Both the position numbers and the translations under genes were made by a program. This document shows, in pieces, positions 53,283-63,328 of a stretch of DNA of 64,000 nucleotides. Each line of letters opens with the position of its first letter. Position 1 is the first letter of the stretch. Below the pieces are notes generated by a model that worked only from the letters and a program-made list of their open reading frames with translations, was not told the origin of the DNA and did not search any database. This stretch comes from Egibacteraceae bacterium (GTDB lineage: Bacteria; Actinomycetota; Nitriliruptoria; Euzebyales; Egibacteraceae), in contig JAUJNX010000001.1 in assembly GCA_030447925.1 (NCBI GenBank), positions 210,037 to 274,036 of the forward strand. The letters run 5' to 3'.

Positions 53283-55352
53283 GTGGGTGTGAGCCAGAGC
53301 GGTGACTACGGGGCGGAGAACATCACCGTCCTCGAGGGACTCGAGGCGGTGCGCAAGCGCCCCGGGATGTACATCGGCTCGACGGGACCACGCGGCCTTC
53401 ATCACCTGGTGTGGGAGGTCGTGGACAACTCCGTCGACGAGGCGATGGCCGGGCGCTGCTCGCGCATCGAGGTGCGCCTGCTCGCCGATGGCGGCATCCA
53501 GGTCGCCGACGACGGCCGCGGCATCCCCGTGGACGAGCACCCCACCATGAAGCGGTCCGCGCTGGAGGTCGTGCTCACCGTCCTGCACGCGGGCGGCAAG
53601 TTCGACAACAAGTCCTACGCGGTGTCGGGCGGCCTCCACGGGGTCGGCGTCTCGGTGGTCAACGCGCTGTCCTCCCAGCTGATCGCCGAGATCAAGCGCG
53701 ACGGGAAGCGCTATCGCCAGTCCTACGTGCGGGGCGTGCCCCAAGGGCCCGTGGCGACCATCGGCGAGGTCGCCGAGGACGACACCGGCACCACGATCAC
53801 GTTCTGGCCCGACGCCCAGGTGTTCACCGAGACGCTCGAGCTGTCCTGGGACACCCTGACCACCCGCTTCCGGGAGACCGCATTCCTGACCGCGGGGCTC
53901 GAGATCACCCTGATCGACGAGCGGCCGCAGCCGCTCCCCGACCTCGGGGTCGACGCCGCGCCGGAGCCGCTGCCCGACGAGGACCCGGACCCCGCCGTGC
54001 GCCAGGTGACCTTCCGGTTCGACGGTGGGCTGCGCGACTTCGTCACCCACCTGAACGCCTCGAAGTCCCCCCTCCACAGCGAGGTGCTCTCTTTCACCGC
54101 GAGCACCGACGAGGGCAGCGACGAGCCGGCGGAGGTCGAGGTCGCCCTCCAGTGGAGCGCGGACAGCTACCACGAGTCGATCCACACCTTCGCGAACACC
54201 ATCAACACCCACGAGGGCGGGACGCACGAGGAGGGCTTCAAGAAGGCGCTCACCGGTGTCGTCACCCGGTTCGCCAACGACCAGAAGCTGCTCCCCACCA
54301 CGGGCAAGGAGAAGGACCTCAAGCTCACCGGCGAGGACATCCGCGAGGGGCTCACCGCGATCGTCTCGGTGAAGCTGTCCGACCCGCAGTTCGAGGGCCA
54401 GACCAAGACGAAGCTCGGCAACACCTACATCCGCAGCTTCGTCGAGGTGGCGTCGAACGAGCGCATCCGCGTCTGGTTCGAGGAGCACCCGGGCGAGGCC
54501 AAGGCGATCGTGAACAAGGCGGTGCACAGCGCCCGCGCCCGGCTCGCCGCGCGGCAGGCGCGTGACCTGACCCGCCGCAAGGGCCTCCTGGACTCCGGCA
54601 ACCTGCCCGTCAAGCTCGCCGAGTGCCGGTCGAAGGACGCCAGCGCGACGGAGATCTTCATCGTCGAGGGCGACTCGGCCGGCGGGTCCTCCAAGATGGC
54701 CCGGGACAGCGAGATCCAGGCGATCCTGCCGATCCGCGGGAAGATCCTCAACGTCGAGAAGGCCAGGCTCGGCAAGGTCCTCGAGAACAAGGAGATCCAG
54801 GCGCTCATCACGGCGATCGGCACGGGCGTCGGCGAGGACTTCGACCTGTCGAAGGCGCGCTACCACAAGATCGTCATGCTGATGGACGCCGACGTCGACG
54901 GCGCGCACATCCGGACCCTGGTCCTGACCTTCGCCTTCCGGCACATGCGCCAGCTCATCGAGGCGGGCTACGTCTACATCGCGCAGCCACCCCTCTACGC
55001 GATCAGCCCCCCGGGGGCGCGCGAGCGGGACAAGGACAAGATCCGCTACGCCTACTCCGACCGCGAGCGCGACGCCGTCATCGCCCAGATCCGCAACGGC
55101 AACGGCAACGGGGACGGCAACGGCAACCAGGGGAAGATCGGGCTGCGCCGGTTCAAGGGCCTCGGGGAGATGGACCCCGAGGAGCTGTGGCGCACGACGA
55201 TGGATCCCCAGCGCCGCGTGATGCTCCAGGTGACCATGGACGACGCGGCCCGGGCGGACGAGATGTTCTCGATCCTGATGGGTGAGGACGTCGAGGGCCG
55301 GCGCAACTTCATCGTGTCCAACGCGCGCGACGTGCGCTACCTCGACGTCTAG
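53283..55352 (+). CDS. gyrB: DNA gyrase subunit B
   Basis: 689 residues, intact. GHKL ATPase ([52 protein letters not shown]), transducer, TOPRIM ([38 protein letters not shown]) and the GyrA-contacting tail ([24 protein letters not shown]). An Asn/Gly linker ([13 protein letters not shown], about 602-614) interrupts the tail. GTG 53283 is used as it follows GGGAG; GTG 53289 is also possible. gyrA follows after 10 bases. Confidence 0.96.
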   Translation: MGVSQSGDYGAENITVLEGLEAVRKRPGMYIGSTGPRGLHHLVWEVVDNSVDEAMAGRCSRIEVRLLADGGIQVADDGRGIPVDEHPTMKRSALEVVLTVLHAGGKFDNKSYAVSGGLHGVGVSVVNALSSQLIAEIKRDGKRYRQSYVRGVPQGPVATIGEVAEDDTGTTITFWPDAQVFTETLELSWDTLTTRFRETAFLTAGLEITLIDERPQPLPDLGVDAAPEPLPDEDPDPAVRQVTFRFDGGLRDFVTHLNASKSPLHSEVLSFTASTDEGSDEPAEVEVALQWSADSYHESIHTFANTINTHEGGTHEEGFKKALTGVVTRFANDQKLLPTTGKEKDLKLTGEDIREGLTAIVSVKLSDPQFEGQTKTKLGNTYIRSFVEVASNERIRVWFEEHPGEAKAIVNKAVHSARARLAARQARDLTRRKGLLDSGNLPVKLAECRSKDASATEIFIVEGDSAGGSSKMARDSEIQAILPIRGKILNVEKARLGKVLENKEIQALITAIGTGVGEDFDLSKARYHKIVMLMDADVDGAHIRTLVLTFAFRHMRQLIEAGYVYIAQPPLYAISPPGARERDKDKIRYAYSDRERDAVIAQIRNGNGNGDGNGNQGKIGLRRFKGLGEMDPEELWRTTMDPQRRVMLQVTMDDAARADEMFSILMGEDVEGRRNFIVSNARDVRYLDV

Positions 55353-55362
55353 GAGGGACGGT

Positions 55363-57846
55363 ATGAGCGACGAGACCCCTCCGCAGGCCGGGGACGAGGT
55401 GGAGGGCGGGGACACCGCCCTGCGCATCGAGCCGATCGAGATCGACCAGGAGCTGCAGCGCAGCTACCTGGACTACGCGATGTCGGTCATCGTCGGCCGC
55501 GCGCTGCCCAGCGTCCGTGACGGACTGAAGCCGGTGCACCGGCGCACGCTGTTCTCGATGTTCGAGGGCGGCATGCGCGCCGCCACGAGCCGCCGCAAGT
55601 GCGCGGCCGCCGTCGGCGACGTGATGAAGAAGTACCACCCCCACGGTGACGCCTCGATCTACGACGCCCTCGTGCGCATGGGCCAGCCGTGGGCGATCCG
55701 CTACCCGCTCATCGACGGGCAGGGCAACTTCGGTTCGATCGACGGCGACCCGCCGGCGGCCATGCGCTACACCGAAGCGCGGCTGTCCCCGCTGGCGATG
55801 GAGCTGCTCCGCGACATCGACGAGGAGACCGTCGACTTCGTCGACAGCTACGACGGTGAGGAGCAGGAGCCCGTCGTCCTGCCGAGCCGGTTCCCCAACC
55901 TCCTGGTCAACGGCTCGTCGGGCATCGCCGTCGGCATGGCCACCAACGTCCCCCCGCACAACCTCGTCGAGATGACCGACGCGATCATCGCGACGATCCG
56001 CAACCCCGACATCGAGCTCGACGAGCTCATGACCATCGTCCCCGGCCCCGACTTCCCCACGGGCGCCCTGATCGTCGGCAACGCCGGCATCCGCGACGCC
56101 TACGCGACCGGCCGCGGTTCCATCCGCATGCGCGCGGTCACCGAGGTCGAGGAGACGAAGTCCGGGGGCGAGCAGATCGTCGTCACCGAGCTGCCCTACC
56201 AGGTCAACAAGGCGACCCTGACGGGCAAGATCGTCGACCTGGTCAACGAGCGCCGGATCGTCGGCATCCGCGACATCGAGGACCACAGCAACCGCGACGG
56301 CATCCGCCTGGTCATCATGCTGCGCCGCGACGCCAGCGCGCAGGTCGTCCTCAACCAGCTGTTCAAGATGACCCAGCTCCAGGACACCTTCGGGGTCATC
56401 AACCTCGCGCTGGTGGACGACGTCCCGCGGACGCTGCCGCTGAAGGACACGATCCTCGCCTACATCCGCCACCAGGTCGAGATCATCACGCGCCGGACCC
56501 AGTACCGGCTGCGCCGGGCGCGTGAGCGGGCTCACATCCTCGAGGGCCTCATCGTCGCCCTCGACAACCTCGATGAGGTCATCGCCCTCATCCGCAACGC
56601 GGAGAGCGCCGACGCCGCCCTGACCCAGCTGCGGCAGCGCTTCGAGCTGTCCGAGATCCAGGCCCGGGCGATCCTGGACATGCAGCTGCGCCGGCTGGCC
56701 GCCCTGGAGCGCCAGAAGATCCTCGACGAGTACGCCGAGCTGCAGCAGCGCATCGCCGAGCTCGAGGCCATCCTCGCCGACCCCTCCCGCCTGCGCGGGA
56801 TCATCGTCGAGGAGCTGACCGAACTGCGCGATCGCTTCGGCGACGCGCGCCGGACGCGCATCATCCCGGCCGAGGGCGACTTCGACATCGAAGACCTCAT
56901 CGCCGAGGAGGACGTCGTCGTCACCCTCACGCGCGCCGGCTACGTCAAGCGCGTCAAGGTGAGCGAGTACCGGACCCAGCGGCGCGGCGGGAAGGGTGTC
57001 CAGAGCGGCGCCCTGCGCGAGGACGACATCGTCCGCGACCTGTTCGTCACCACGACGCACCACTACCTGCTGTTCTTCACCAACCAGGGGCGCGTCTACC
57101 GGGTGAAGGGCTGGCAGATCCCGGAGAAGAGCCGGACGTCGCGCGGCACCTACGTCGCCAACGTCCCCGGCCTCGCGCTGCAGCCGGACGAGACCATCGC
57201 CGCGGTGGTGGACCTGCGGGAGTTCGCCGCGGACCGCTACCTGTACTTCGCCACTCGCAAGGGGATGGTGAAGCGGACGCCACTGTCGGAGTACGACAGC
57301 CCGCGCGCGGTCCTCGTCGCCATCAACCTGCGTGACGGCGACGAGCTCATCGGCGTGCAGGTCACCGACGGGCAGGACGACATCCTGCTCGTGTCACGCC
57401 AGGCGATGTCGATCCGCTTCAAGGAGTCCGACGCCCGGCCCATGGGGCGGGACACGACCGGCGTGATCGGCATGAGCCTGGAGGACGACGACGAGCTGCT
57501 GTCCATGACCAAGGCGGTCGGGGACGGGCAGCTGCTGGTCGTGACCGAGGAGGGCTACGGCAAGCGCACGCCGCTCGAGCGCTACCCGCTGCAGCGCCGC
57601 GGCGGCAAGGGCGTGCGGACCGCTCAGCTCACCGACGCCCGGGGCGGCCTCGTCGGCGCCCTGGTCGCGGCCTACGAGCAGGAGATCTTCATCGTCACCG
57701 ACCGCGGTGTCCTCATCCGCATGGACGTGAAGGACATCCGCCCGACGGGGCGGGCCACCCAGGGGGTGCGGGTCATGAAGCCGGGACAGGGCTCCAAGGT
57801 CGCCTCCATCGCTCCGGTCATCGAGACCGACGTGCTTGACGACTGA
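55363..57846 (+). CDS. gyrA: DNA gyrase subunit A
   Basis: 827 residues, intact. Quinolone-pocket region [18 protein letters not shown] carries Ala where E. coli has Ser83, as in M. tuberculosis. Active Tyr is in [14 protein letters not shown]. The C-terminal beta-pinwheel contains two GyrA-boxes, both QRRGGKG ([12 protein letters not shown] and [12 protein letters not shown]); M. tuberculosis also has two. ATG 55363 follows GGAGGGA. The end overlaps the possible longest form of the next gene. Confidence 0.97.
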   Translation: MSDETPPQAGDEVEGGDTALRIEPIEIDQELQRSYLDYAMSVIVGRALPSVRDGLKPVHRRTLFSMFEGGMRAATSRRKCAAAVGDVMKKYHPHGDASIYDALVRMGQPWAIRYPLIDGQGNFGSIDGDPPAAMRYTEARLSPLAMELLRDIDEETVDFVDSYDGEEQEPVVLPSRFPNLLVNGSSGIAVGMATNVPPHNLVEMTDAIIATIRNPDIELDELMTIVPGPDFPTGALIVGNAGIRDAYATGRGSIRMRAVTEVEETKSGGEQIVVTELPYQVNKATLTGKIVDLVNERRIVGIRDIEDHSNRDGIRLVIMLRRDASAQVVLNQLFKMTQLQDTFGVINLALVDDVPRTLPLKDTILAYIRHQVEIITRRTQYRLRRARERAHILEGLIVALDNLDEVIALIRNAESADAALTQLRQRFELSEIQARAILDMQLRRLAALERQKILDEYAELQQRIAELEAILADPSRLRGIIVEELTELRDRFGDARRTRIIPAEGDFDIEDLIAEEDVVVTLTRAGYVKRVKVSEYRTQRRGGKGVQSGALREDDIVRDLFVTTTHHYLLFFTNQGRVYRVKGWQIPEKSRTSRGTYVANVPGLALQPDETIAAVVDLREFAADRYLYFATRKGMVKRTPLSEYDSPRAVLVAINLRDGDELIGVQVTDGQDDILLVSRQAMSIRFKESDARPMGRDTTGVIGMSLEDDDELLSMTKAVGDGQLLVVTEEGYGKRTPLERYPLQRRGGKGVRTAQLTDARGGLVGALVAAYEQEIFIVTDRGVLIRMDVKDIRPTGRATQGVRVMKPGQGSKVASIAPVIETDVLDD

Positions 57847-57934
57847 GACACGCGTATGGTCGCACCTCGCGCCGCTGGACCCCGGTGCCGACGTACCTGT
57901 AGGGATTGCTGTGCGCTGGGCGGGATGGTGCGAC

Positions 57935-58675
57935 GTGGTTGACTACCTGCGGCTCTCAGAGGTCATGATCGAGTTGTCCCGCTGCCTGATCACCACCGAT
58001 CAGGGAGTGGAGCGGACGCTGACGCTGTTGTGCGACCGGGTGGACGAGGTGCTGCCGGTGCGGGGCACGGGGGTCATGCTCGCCGACGAGCTCGGTGTCC
58101 TGCACTTCGTCGAGGCGTCCGACGAGCGCCTCAGCGCGATCGAAGCCCTCCAGATCGAGCTGGGCGAGGGTCCCTGCGTGCGGGCCTACATGACCGGCGA
58201 GGCGGTGCTCATCCCCGACCTCGCCGAGGACACGCTCTTCGCGGACTTCAGCCCGCGCGCGCTGGAAAGCGGCTTGCGCTCGGTCTTCAGCTTCCCGATG
58301 CGCATCGCGGACACCGCCGTCGGCGCGCTCAACCTCTACGCCGACGGACCGCAGCCCTTCGACGCCGAGGACGCCGTCATCGGGCAGGCCCTGGCCGACA
58401 TCGCCGCCGCCTTCGTGCTCAACCTGCGCACGTCGGAACAGGCCTCGCTGCTCAACCACCAGCTCCAGGTGGCGCTGGACAGCCGCGTCATCATCGAGCA
58501 GGCGAAGGGCCGGCTCAGCGAGCAGTTGGGCGTCGACGTCGACAAGGCCTTCGAGCGGCTGCGCCGGTTCGCCCGCAGCCGGAGCGAGAAGCTGCGCGAC
58601 GTCGCGGCCCGCATCGTCGCGGGCGAGTTGCGCCTCGACAGCGCCGATGACGCCTCGGGCGGTCCCCGTGTCTGA
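57935..58675 (+). CDS. GAF-ANTAR protein (RNA-binding antiterminator candidate)
   Basis: About 246 residues. A GAF domain (about 10-165: VERTLTLLCDRVDEVLPVRGTGVMLADE...IELGEGPCVRAYMTGEAVLIPDL...VFSFPMRIADTAVGALNLY) is followed by an ANTAR helix bundle (LQVALDSRVIIEQAKGRLSEQLGVDVDKAFERLRRFARSRSEKLRDVA). ANTAR domains bind paired hairpins in RNA to prevent termination. Start is uncertain: GTG 57935 gives MVDYLRLSEVMIEL; GTG 57911 or a TTG at 57836 inside gyrA are open in frame. The target RNA is unknown; its place after gyrA is unusual. Confidence 0.85.
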   Translation: MVDYLRLSEVMIELSRCLITTDQGVERTLTLLCDRVDEVLPVRGTGVMLADELGVLHFVEASDERLSAIEALQIELGEGPCVRAYMTGEAVLIPDLAEDTLFADFSPRALESGLRSVFSFPMRIADTAVGALNLYADGPQPFDAEDAVIGQALADIAAAFVLNLRTSEQASLLNHQLQVALDSRVIIEQAKGRLSEQLGVDVDKAFERLRRFARSRSEKLRDVAARIVAGELRLDSADDASGGPRV

Positions 58676-58705
58676 TTGGTCCATGTCCGCCCGCCGGGGG
58701 TGGCG

Positions 58706-58711
58706 TAGACT
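58706..58711 (+). promoter_or_regulatory. -10 element of the DUF3566 gene
   Basis: TAGACT exactly 7 bases before ATG 58719, with no Shine-Dalgarno sequence; a leaderless-start signature identical to that before 38190. Confidence 0.5.
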
Positions 58712-58718
58712 CGTCCGG

Positions 58719-59279
58719 ATGGCAGCTGCAGACAAGGGCCCGCAGGGTCGCGAGGCCACCGACGGCCTGCCCACCGAGCGCATCGCCGGCGGCAGCGCCC
58801 CGGCGCGCCCGGCGGGCGACGCCCCCATCGCGACGGCGACGCAGGACCGCCCGGCCCCCGCGCCGCCCACCCAGCGCCTGCCCAAGCCGCCCAAGGTGCG
58901 CCCCCCCAAGCCGCCCGCGGGCGAGGGACCCCTGCGCCGTCAGCGCCGCACCGTCCAGATCCGGCGCATCGACCCGTGGACCGTGCTCAAGCTGTCGATC
59001 GTCTTCAACTTCGTCATCCTGCTGTTCTTCATGCTGGTCATGACACTGCTGTGGACGCTGGTGGACCGCACGGGCGCCATCAACCAGATCATCGACTTCC
59101 TCAACCAGGCCGGCGTGGCCGTGGAGATCAACGAGGGCCCGATCGGGCGCGCGCTGTTCCTCGTCGGCCTCCTCGCCGTCGTCGCCGGCGCCGGTGCCAA
59201 CGTCTTCTTCTGCTTCCTCTACAACCTGGTCGCCGACATCGCCGGCGGCCTTCGTGTCACGCTGGAGGACGACAGCTAG
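58719..59279 (+). CDS. DUF3566 transmembrane protein
   Basis: 186 residues. A Pro/Ala-rich cytoplasmic N-terminus (1-80), then VQIRRIDPWTVLKLSIVFNFVILLFFMLVMTLLWTLV and a second helix (ALFLVGLLAVVAGAGANVFFCFLYNLVADIAGGLRVTL), which is the DUF3566 pattern. The M. tuberculosis homologue (Rv0007) is also the next conserved gene after gyrA and before tRNA-Ile. Function unknown. Confidence 0.9.
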   Translation: MAAADKGPQGREATDGLPTERIAGGSAPARPAGDAPIATATQDRPAPAPPTQRLPKPPKVRPPKPPAGEGPLRRQRRTVQIRRIDPWTVLKLSIVFNFVILLFFMLVMTLLWTLVDRTGAINQIIDFLNQAGVAVEINEGPIGRALFLVGLLAVVAGAGANVFFCFLYNLVADIAGGLRVTLEDDS

Positions 59280-59299
59280 ACTGTCGACCTGCGGCAGAC

Positions 59300-59373
<74 letters not shown>

Positions 59374-59403
59374 CACGTCCGTCCCCTCCCGGAGGCCCCC
59401 GTC

Positions 59404-59520
59404 ATGCGCAGCGTCCTCGTGATCCTGGCCGCGCCGCCGGCATGGCCGCCCCTCCTGCTCCGCCGCCAGCGCGAGCGCGAGCTCGACGAGGCGATCTGGG
59501 AAGAGCCCCGCCAGGTCTGA
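59404..59520 (+). CDS. Small membrane protein between the two tRNAs
   Basis: 38 residues as read: MRSVLVILAAPPAWPPLLLRRQRERELDEAIWEEPRQV. GGAGG lies 8 bases before ATG 59404. Adding one G and removing one C in 59428-59455 would give LAGAAGMAALLLRRQ, a better membrane helix, so two compensating indels may be present. It resembles the very small helix-plus-acidic-tail proteins seen after gyrA in several actinobacteria. Function unknown. Confidence 0.5.
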   Translation: MRSVLVILAAPPAWPPLLLRRQRERELDEAIWEEPRQV

Positions 59521-59537
59521 CCCCAGGCCCACCCCCC

Positions 59538-59613
59538 GGGCCCTTAGCTCAATAGGCAGAGCGCCGCCTTTGCAAGGCGGAGGTCGGGGGTTCGATTCCC
59601 CCAGGGTCCACCA
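59538..59613 (+). tRNA. alaT: tRNA-Ala (TGC)
   Basis: 73 bases plus encoded CCA. Acceptor GGGCCCT pairs with AGGGTCC (one G-U), anticodon loop ttTGCaa, T-arm cggggGTTCGATTcccc. Unlike tRNA-Ile, CCA is present in the DNA at 59611-59613. Confidence 0.95.
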
Positions 59614-60177
59614 CCTCCGACCAGCGGGAACGCTGTCGTTGACGGCTCGGAGGGCGCGACGGCCGCCTCCATGGCCGTCAGAGTTCCACAGGGCCTTCCC
59701 CAGGTCCGGCTTGCCTGGTCACCGACCGCGACTCGCACCCTGTACCGCGACATCGCACCCTGTACCGCGACATCGCACCCTGTAGCGAGCGTCTGGTGGA
59801 GCCAGCGACGGGCCTCTGCGAGCGTCTCCGCGCCCGGGGGCCGTCGAGGTCACCACCGCGGGCGAGCTGGACGAGCTACCTCCCGCCGTGGACCTCGCGG
59901 GCTACCGCATGTCGCAGAGGCGGCTACCTCCTCCACGGCGTCGAGGAGCAGAGTGCCGTGCAACGAGTGTCCCCGACGTAGAGCCGGAGAACGTGGACGG
60001 CGAACTCGTCCGGCTCAAGAACCTGTTACGCGACGGGCTGAAGCCGCGCATCCCCGGGTCCGCCTGCGCTACGTGCCATTGAGCGCACACGCTGCGTCAT
60101 CGCGCTCTGGTCGCCACGCAGCTGGGTGGCGCCTCATCTGTCCGCCCGCGGCGGCAAGATGACGAACGCGTCCGGGC
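59614..60177. other. Gene-free stretch with coding remnant
   Basis: 564 bp. It contains a 20-bp tandem repeat (59735-59784) and fragments with protein-like codons in changing frames, for example VEVTTAGELDELPPAVDLAGYRMSQ near 59850-59915, GYLLHGVEEQ near 59930, and VDGELVRLKNLLRDGLKPRIPGSACATCH ending near 60080. No intact gene can be called. I read it as a decayed gene next to a tRNA. Confidence 0.5.
59735..59784 (+). repeat. 20-bp tandem repeat, 2.5 copies
   Basis: Unit gcaccctgtaccgcgacatc occurs at 59735-59754 and 59755-59774 exactly, with a partial third copy to 59784. It is not part of any gene I can support. Confidence 0.85.
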
Positions 60178-61482
60178 TCAAGCGGTTCGCCGGACCTCCC
60201 CGGGTCCCGGCTCGACCTCGGCGAGCGCATCGGCTGTCACGTTGCGGAGGAAGGGAACCACCATGAGGGCGACGGCCAGCGCGGCTAGGGCGAACGCGGC
60301 CCGTAGCCCGGCGAATTGCCCGACGGCGCCCGCGATGGCCGCGCCCAGCGGCATGGGGCCCCAGCCGATCAACCGGGCGGAGGCGGAGTAGCGGCCGAGC
60401 ATCTCCCCGGGGACGATGGCCTGGCTGATCGTGCGCGAGTTGACCGTCCACAGCGTGCCGCCGACACCGCCGAGGAACGCCCCCGCGCCGAGCAGTCACG
60501 GGTTGGTCGTCAGGGCCGGCGTGATCATCATGGTGAACGTCCCGACGAGGTCGGCGAACAGCGCCCACCGCCGCCCCAGCCGGCGGTTCACGAACCCCGT
60601 GGTGGCGGCACCGACCAGACCCCCTGCCCCCAGCCCGCTGATGAGCAGGCCGTAGCCGGTGGCGTCGAGCCCGAGCGGCCCTCGCCCCGTCGCGAACGCG
60701 GGCATGATCGCCAGCCACGCGCTCCAGCAGCCGGCCAGGACCGCGATGGTCAGGTTCATCGTCCGCAGGAGGCGGTGCGACCACAGGTAGCGAAGGCCCT
60801 CCCGGATGGCCTCGTTCACCCGCGGCCGCTCGGCGGCGCCCAGCGGCACCGCGAACGAGCCGACCAGCAGCCTGATGAGCAGCAGGCCGAGGACGTAGGC
60901 CGCGGCGGTGGCGCCGAGGGCGACGGCCACGCCGAGGCCGACGAGGAGGCCGCCGACCGGGGGGCCGACGAACTCCTGGAAGACGGTCTCCGCGGCGGTG
61001 ATGCGCGCGTTGGTCTGCTCCCGCTCGCCAGGGGGCACGGCGTCGGGGATCAGCGCGGCACCGGCGGTGAGCGCGAGCACGTCCGCGACGCCCAGCACGA
61101 CCGCGGCGGCGTAGATCGCCGCGATCGACAGGCTGGCGGTCGCGGCGCTTGCCAGCAGTCCCGCCACCGCTGCGATGCGCAGGAGGTTGCCGACGAGCAT
61201 CAGCCGGCGGCGGTCGGCCCGGTCGACCAGGACCCCGACGTGCATGGCGGTGAGCAGCCACGGCAGGGACAGGCACAGGGCGACGCCGGCGATGAGCGCC
61301 GGTGAGGACGTGAGTTGGGTCGCCACGAGCGGCAGGGCGACCTTCGCGATCCCGTCGGCCAGGTTCGTGATGCCGGTGAAGACCACCAGCACCGCGCCGT
61401 TGCGGCTCGCGCGCACGCCCACGGGGTGCGCGCCCACGGCGGCGGGCGGCGGCGCCACGGCGTCCGCACCCGGCTCATCCAT
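60178..61482 (-). pseudogene. MFS transporter interrupted by an in-frame TGA
   Basis: About 434 residues of a 12-helix MFS_3 (EntS/TetV-like) exporter: SRNGAVLVVFTGITNLADGIAKVALPLVATQLTSSP, VLVDRADRRRLMLVGNLLR, ETVFQEFVGPPVGGLLVG, FVNRRLGRRWALFADLVGT. Translation stops at TGA 60496-60498 after ITPALTTNP, but the same frame continues LLGAGAFLGGVGGTLWTVNSRTISQAIVPGEMLGRYSA to 60178, completing the last helices. This is a substitution, unlike the indels elsewhere, so genuine inactivation is possible. ATG 61482 follows AAGGGG. Confidence 0.75.
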
Positions 61483-61577
61483 CTGGTGATCCCCTTCCGG
61501 GCGGAGCGTCACCCCGCCGCGAGCCGGCAGGGTACGGTGCGAACCCCCTGGGACCGGCGGGCGCTCAGGGCCAATCC

Positions 61578-61920
61578 GTGCTGCCGCCTACGCTCCAGTG
61601 GCACGGGTTGACACAGGCCGACCTGGCCGGGCACGACCTCTCCAAGAGCTACATCTCGCGTCTGGAGGCGGGGGAGCGCACCCCCACTGTGCAGGTGGTC
61701 ACCGCCCTCGCCGCACGGCTGCGCGTGCCGCCCACCGCCTTCCAGAGCGGCCGGAACGGCGAGGCCGCGAAGCTGGTCGTGCAGGCGCAGCTGACGCTGT
61801 CGGGCGGGGACCCCCGGGCCGCCTCGGTACGGTTCCGCGCGGCGCACGCCGCCTCGGCGCGGAGGGCACCGCCCGCAACTGGCGCACGTCCGCGCGCTCG
61901 CCGACCTCGCCCGCGGCTGA
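61578..61920 (+). pseudogene. Remnant of an XRE/TPR regulator
   Basis: A readable core GLTQADLAGHDLSKSYISRLEAGERTPTVQVVTALAARLRVPPTAF is an XRE helix-turn-helix. The N-terminal helix is damaged (upstream bases suggest LRRLRLQRHG after shifts), and after LVVQAQLTLSGGDPRAASVRFRAAHAASAR the frame fails, with TPR-like scraps to a stop near 61920. It lies divergently from the broken MFS gene and probably regulated it. Confidence 0.6.
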
Positions 61921-62025
61921 ACCGCCCGCGGCCGGGGTTTGACCCCGGACCGGGTCGTCGGCGCGGCCGCGTCGGTGCGTTCGCGATCGACGCCCAGGCC
62001 GGGCCGCCTCGGCCCGGCCGCGGAC

Positions 62026-63249
62026 CTAGGCGCGGGAGGGTCGCACGCCCTCCGGCTGCCCGTCCCGCACGAGGGGTGTGATGAGGGCCGCCAGCGCGAC
62101 CATGGGCGCGATGACGGTGAGGGCGACGGGCAGGCCGAACGCCTCGGCGAGGAAGCCGATGGTCGGCGGGGCGAGCAGGATGCCCCCGTAGCCCAGCGTG
62201 GCGGCGAACGCGATGCCGCTGGGACCGCCGATCGCGCCCGCGCGCGCCAACGCGACCGGGAAGATGTTTGCCATGCCGAGCCCGGTCACCAGGAGGCCCG
62301 CGAAGACCGGCACGAGGTCGGTGCCGAGGGCGCTGAGCAGCGCACCGGCCGCCGAAACCACGGCCCCGACCACCACCACGCGGTCCTGCCCGAACCGCTC
62401 CAGCAGCCGCGCCCCGACCAGACGCCCGACGGTGAGCGCCAGCGCGACCGTGGCGTACCCGGCGGCCGCCACCGTCGGTCCTGCGCCCAGGTCCCGCGCC
62501 AGGTGCAGCGGCACCCAGTTGTCCAGCGCGCCCTGGCTGTAGGCGGCGCCCAGCGCGATGACCGCCAGCAGCGCGACGGCCGCGCGCCCGGGCCGAGCAC
62601 TATCGGCGGCCGGCGGCACGTCCGTCGCAGGCGCCGCGCCGGTCGGGGGCGGCGGGTCCGCGCGGGTCATTAGGCGCCGTGCCAGGACCGCGGTGACCAG
62701 CAGGGCCAGTGGCGCGATGACGAGCATGTGCCGGGTGGGGGTGAGGTACGGCGCCAGCAGGCCGCCCACCCCCGCCCCGGCGAGGCTCCCGACGCTGTTC
62801 GCGGCGTGGAACCCCGGCATGATCGGGCGGCGCACCAGGGCGATGAGGTCCACCGCCGCGCTGTTGAGGGCGACGTCGATGCCGCCGAACGCCACCCCGA
62901 AGGGCACCAGCGCGATGCCGAGCGCGAGCGGCGTCGCGGCCCGGGGCGGCAAGGTGATGCTCACCGCGAACAGCAGGGCCGCGGCGATCGTCACCTGGCG
63001 GCTGCCGAACCGCTCGCACAGCCTGCCGGTCACCAGCATCGTCGCCACCGCGGCGCCGGACATGCACAGCAGCGCGAGTCCCAGCGCACCGGGCGTCGCG
63101 TCGACCTGCTCGCTGACGGCGGGGATGCGCACGGCCCACCCGGCGTAGAGGAAGCCCGCGAGCGCGAAGAAGGCGGTGAGGGCGACGCGACGCCGCGCGA
63201 GGGCCGGGACCGGCGCGTGCCGGGAGGTGTCGGACGTGGCCGTGGTCAT
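62026..63249 (-). CDS. MFS transporter
   Basis: 407 residues, intact, about 12 helices in two sets of six joined by a Pro-rich loop (TRADPPPPTGAAPATDVPPAADSARP). Motif A-like GRLCERFGSRQVTI in the first half and GARLLERFGQDRVVVV in the second; GIDVALNSAAVDL and IMPGFHAANSVGSLAGAGVGG are typical of the YbjJ/FucP-like group. Substrate unknown; sugar or drug export or import are both possible. Weak ribosome site before ATG 63249. Confidence 0.85.
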   Translation of the reverse strand: MTTATSDTSRHAPVPALARRRVALTAFFALAGFLYAGWAVRIPAVSEQVDATPGALGLALLCMSGAAVATMLVTGRLCERFGSRQVTIAAALLFAVSITLPPRAATPLALGIALVPFGVAFGGIDVALNSAAVDLIALVRRPIMPGFHAANSVGSLAGAGVGGLLAPYLTPTRHMLVIAPLALLVTAVLARRLMTRADPPPPTGAAPATDVPPAADSARPGRAAVALLAVIALGAAYSQGALDNWVPLHLARDLGAGPTVAAAGYATVALALTVGRLVGARLLERFGQDRVVVVGAVVSAAGALLSALGTDLVPVFAGLLVTGLGMANIFPVALARAGAIGGPSGIAFAATLGYGGILLAPPTIGFLAEAFGLPVALTVIAPMVALAALITPLVRDGQPEGVRPSRA

Positions 63250-63328
63250 CAGGGTGCACCCCGGGTCCTGGCCTGCCGGGCTGGCAGGGCACGAGCGGTG
63301 GACGATGATACGTACGGTATTGCCGGAT

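Noticed and set aside
59735-59784. Possible CRISPR array
   Set aside because: The 20-bp units are directly adjacent with no spacers and only 2.5 copies.
60496-60498. Selenocysteine or recoded TGA in the MFS gene
   Set aside because: No hairpin signal is evident, MFS transporters do not use Sec, and TGA is a normal stop in the surrounding genes.
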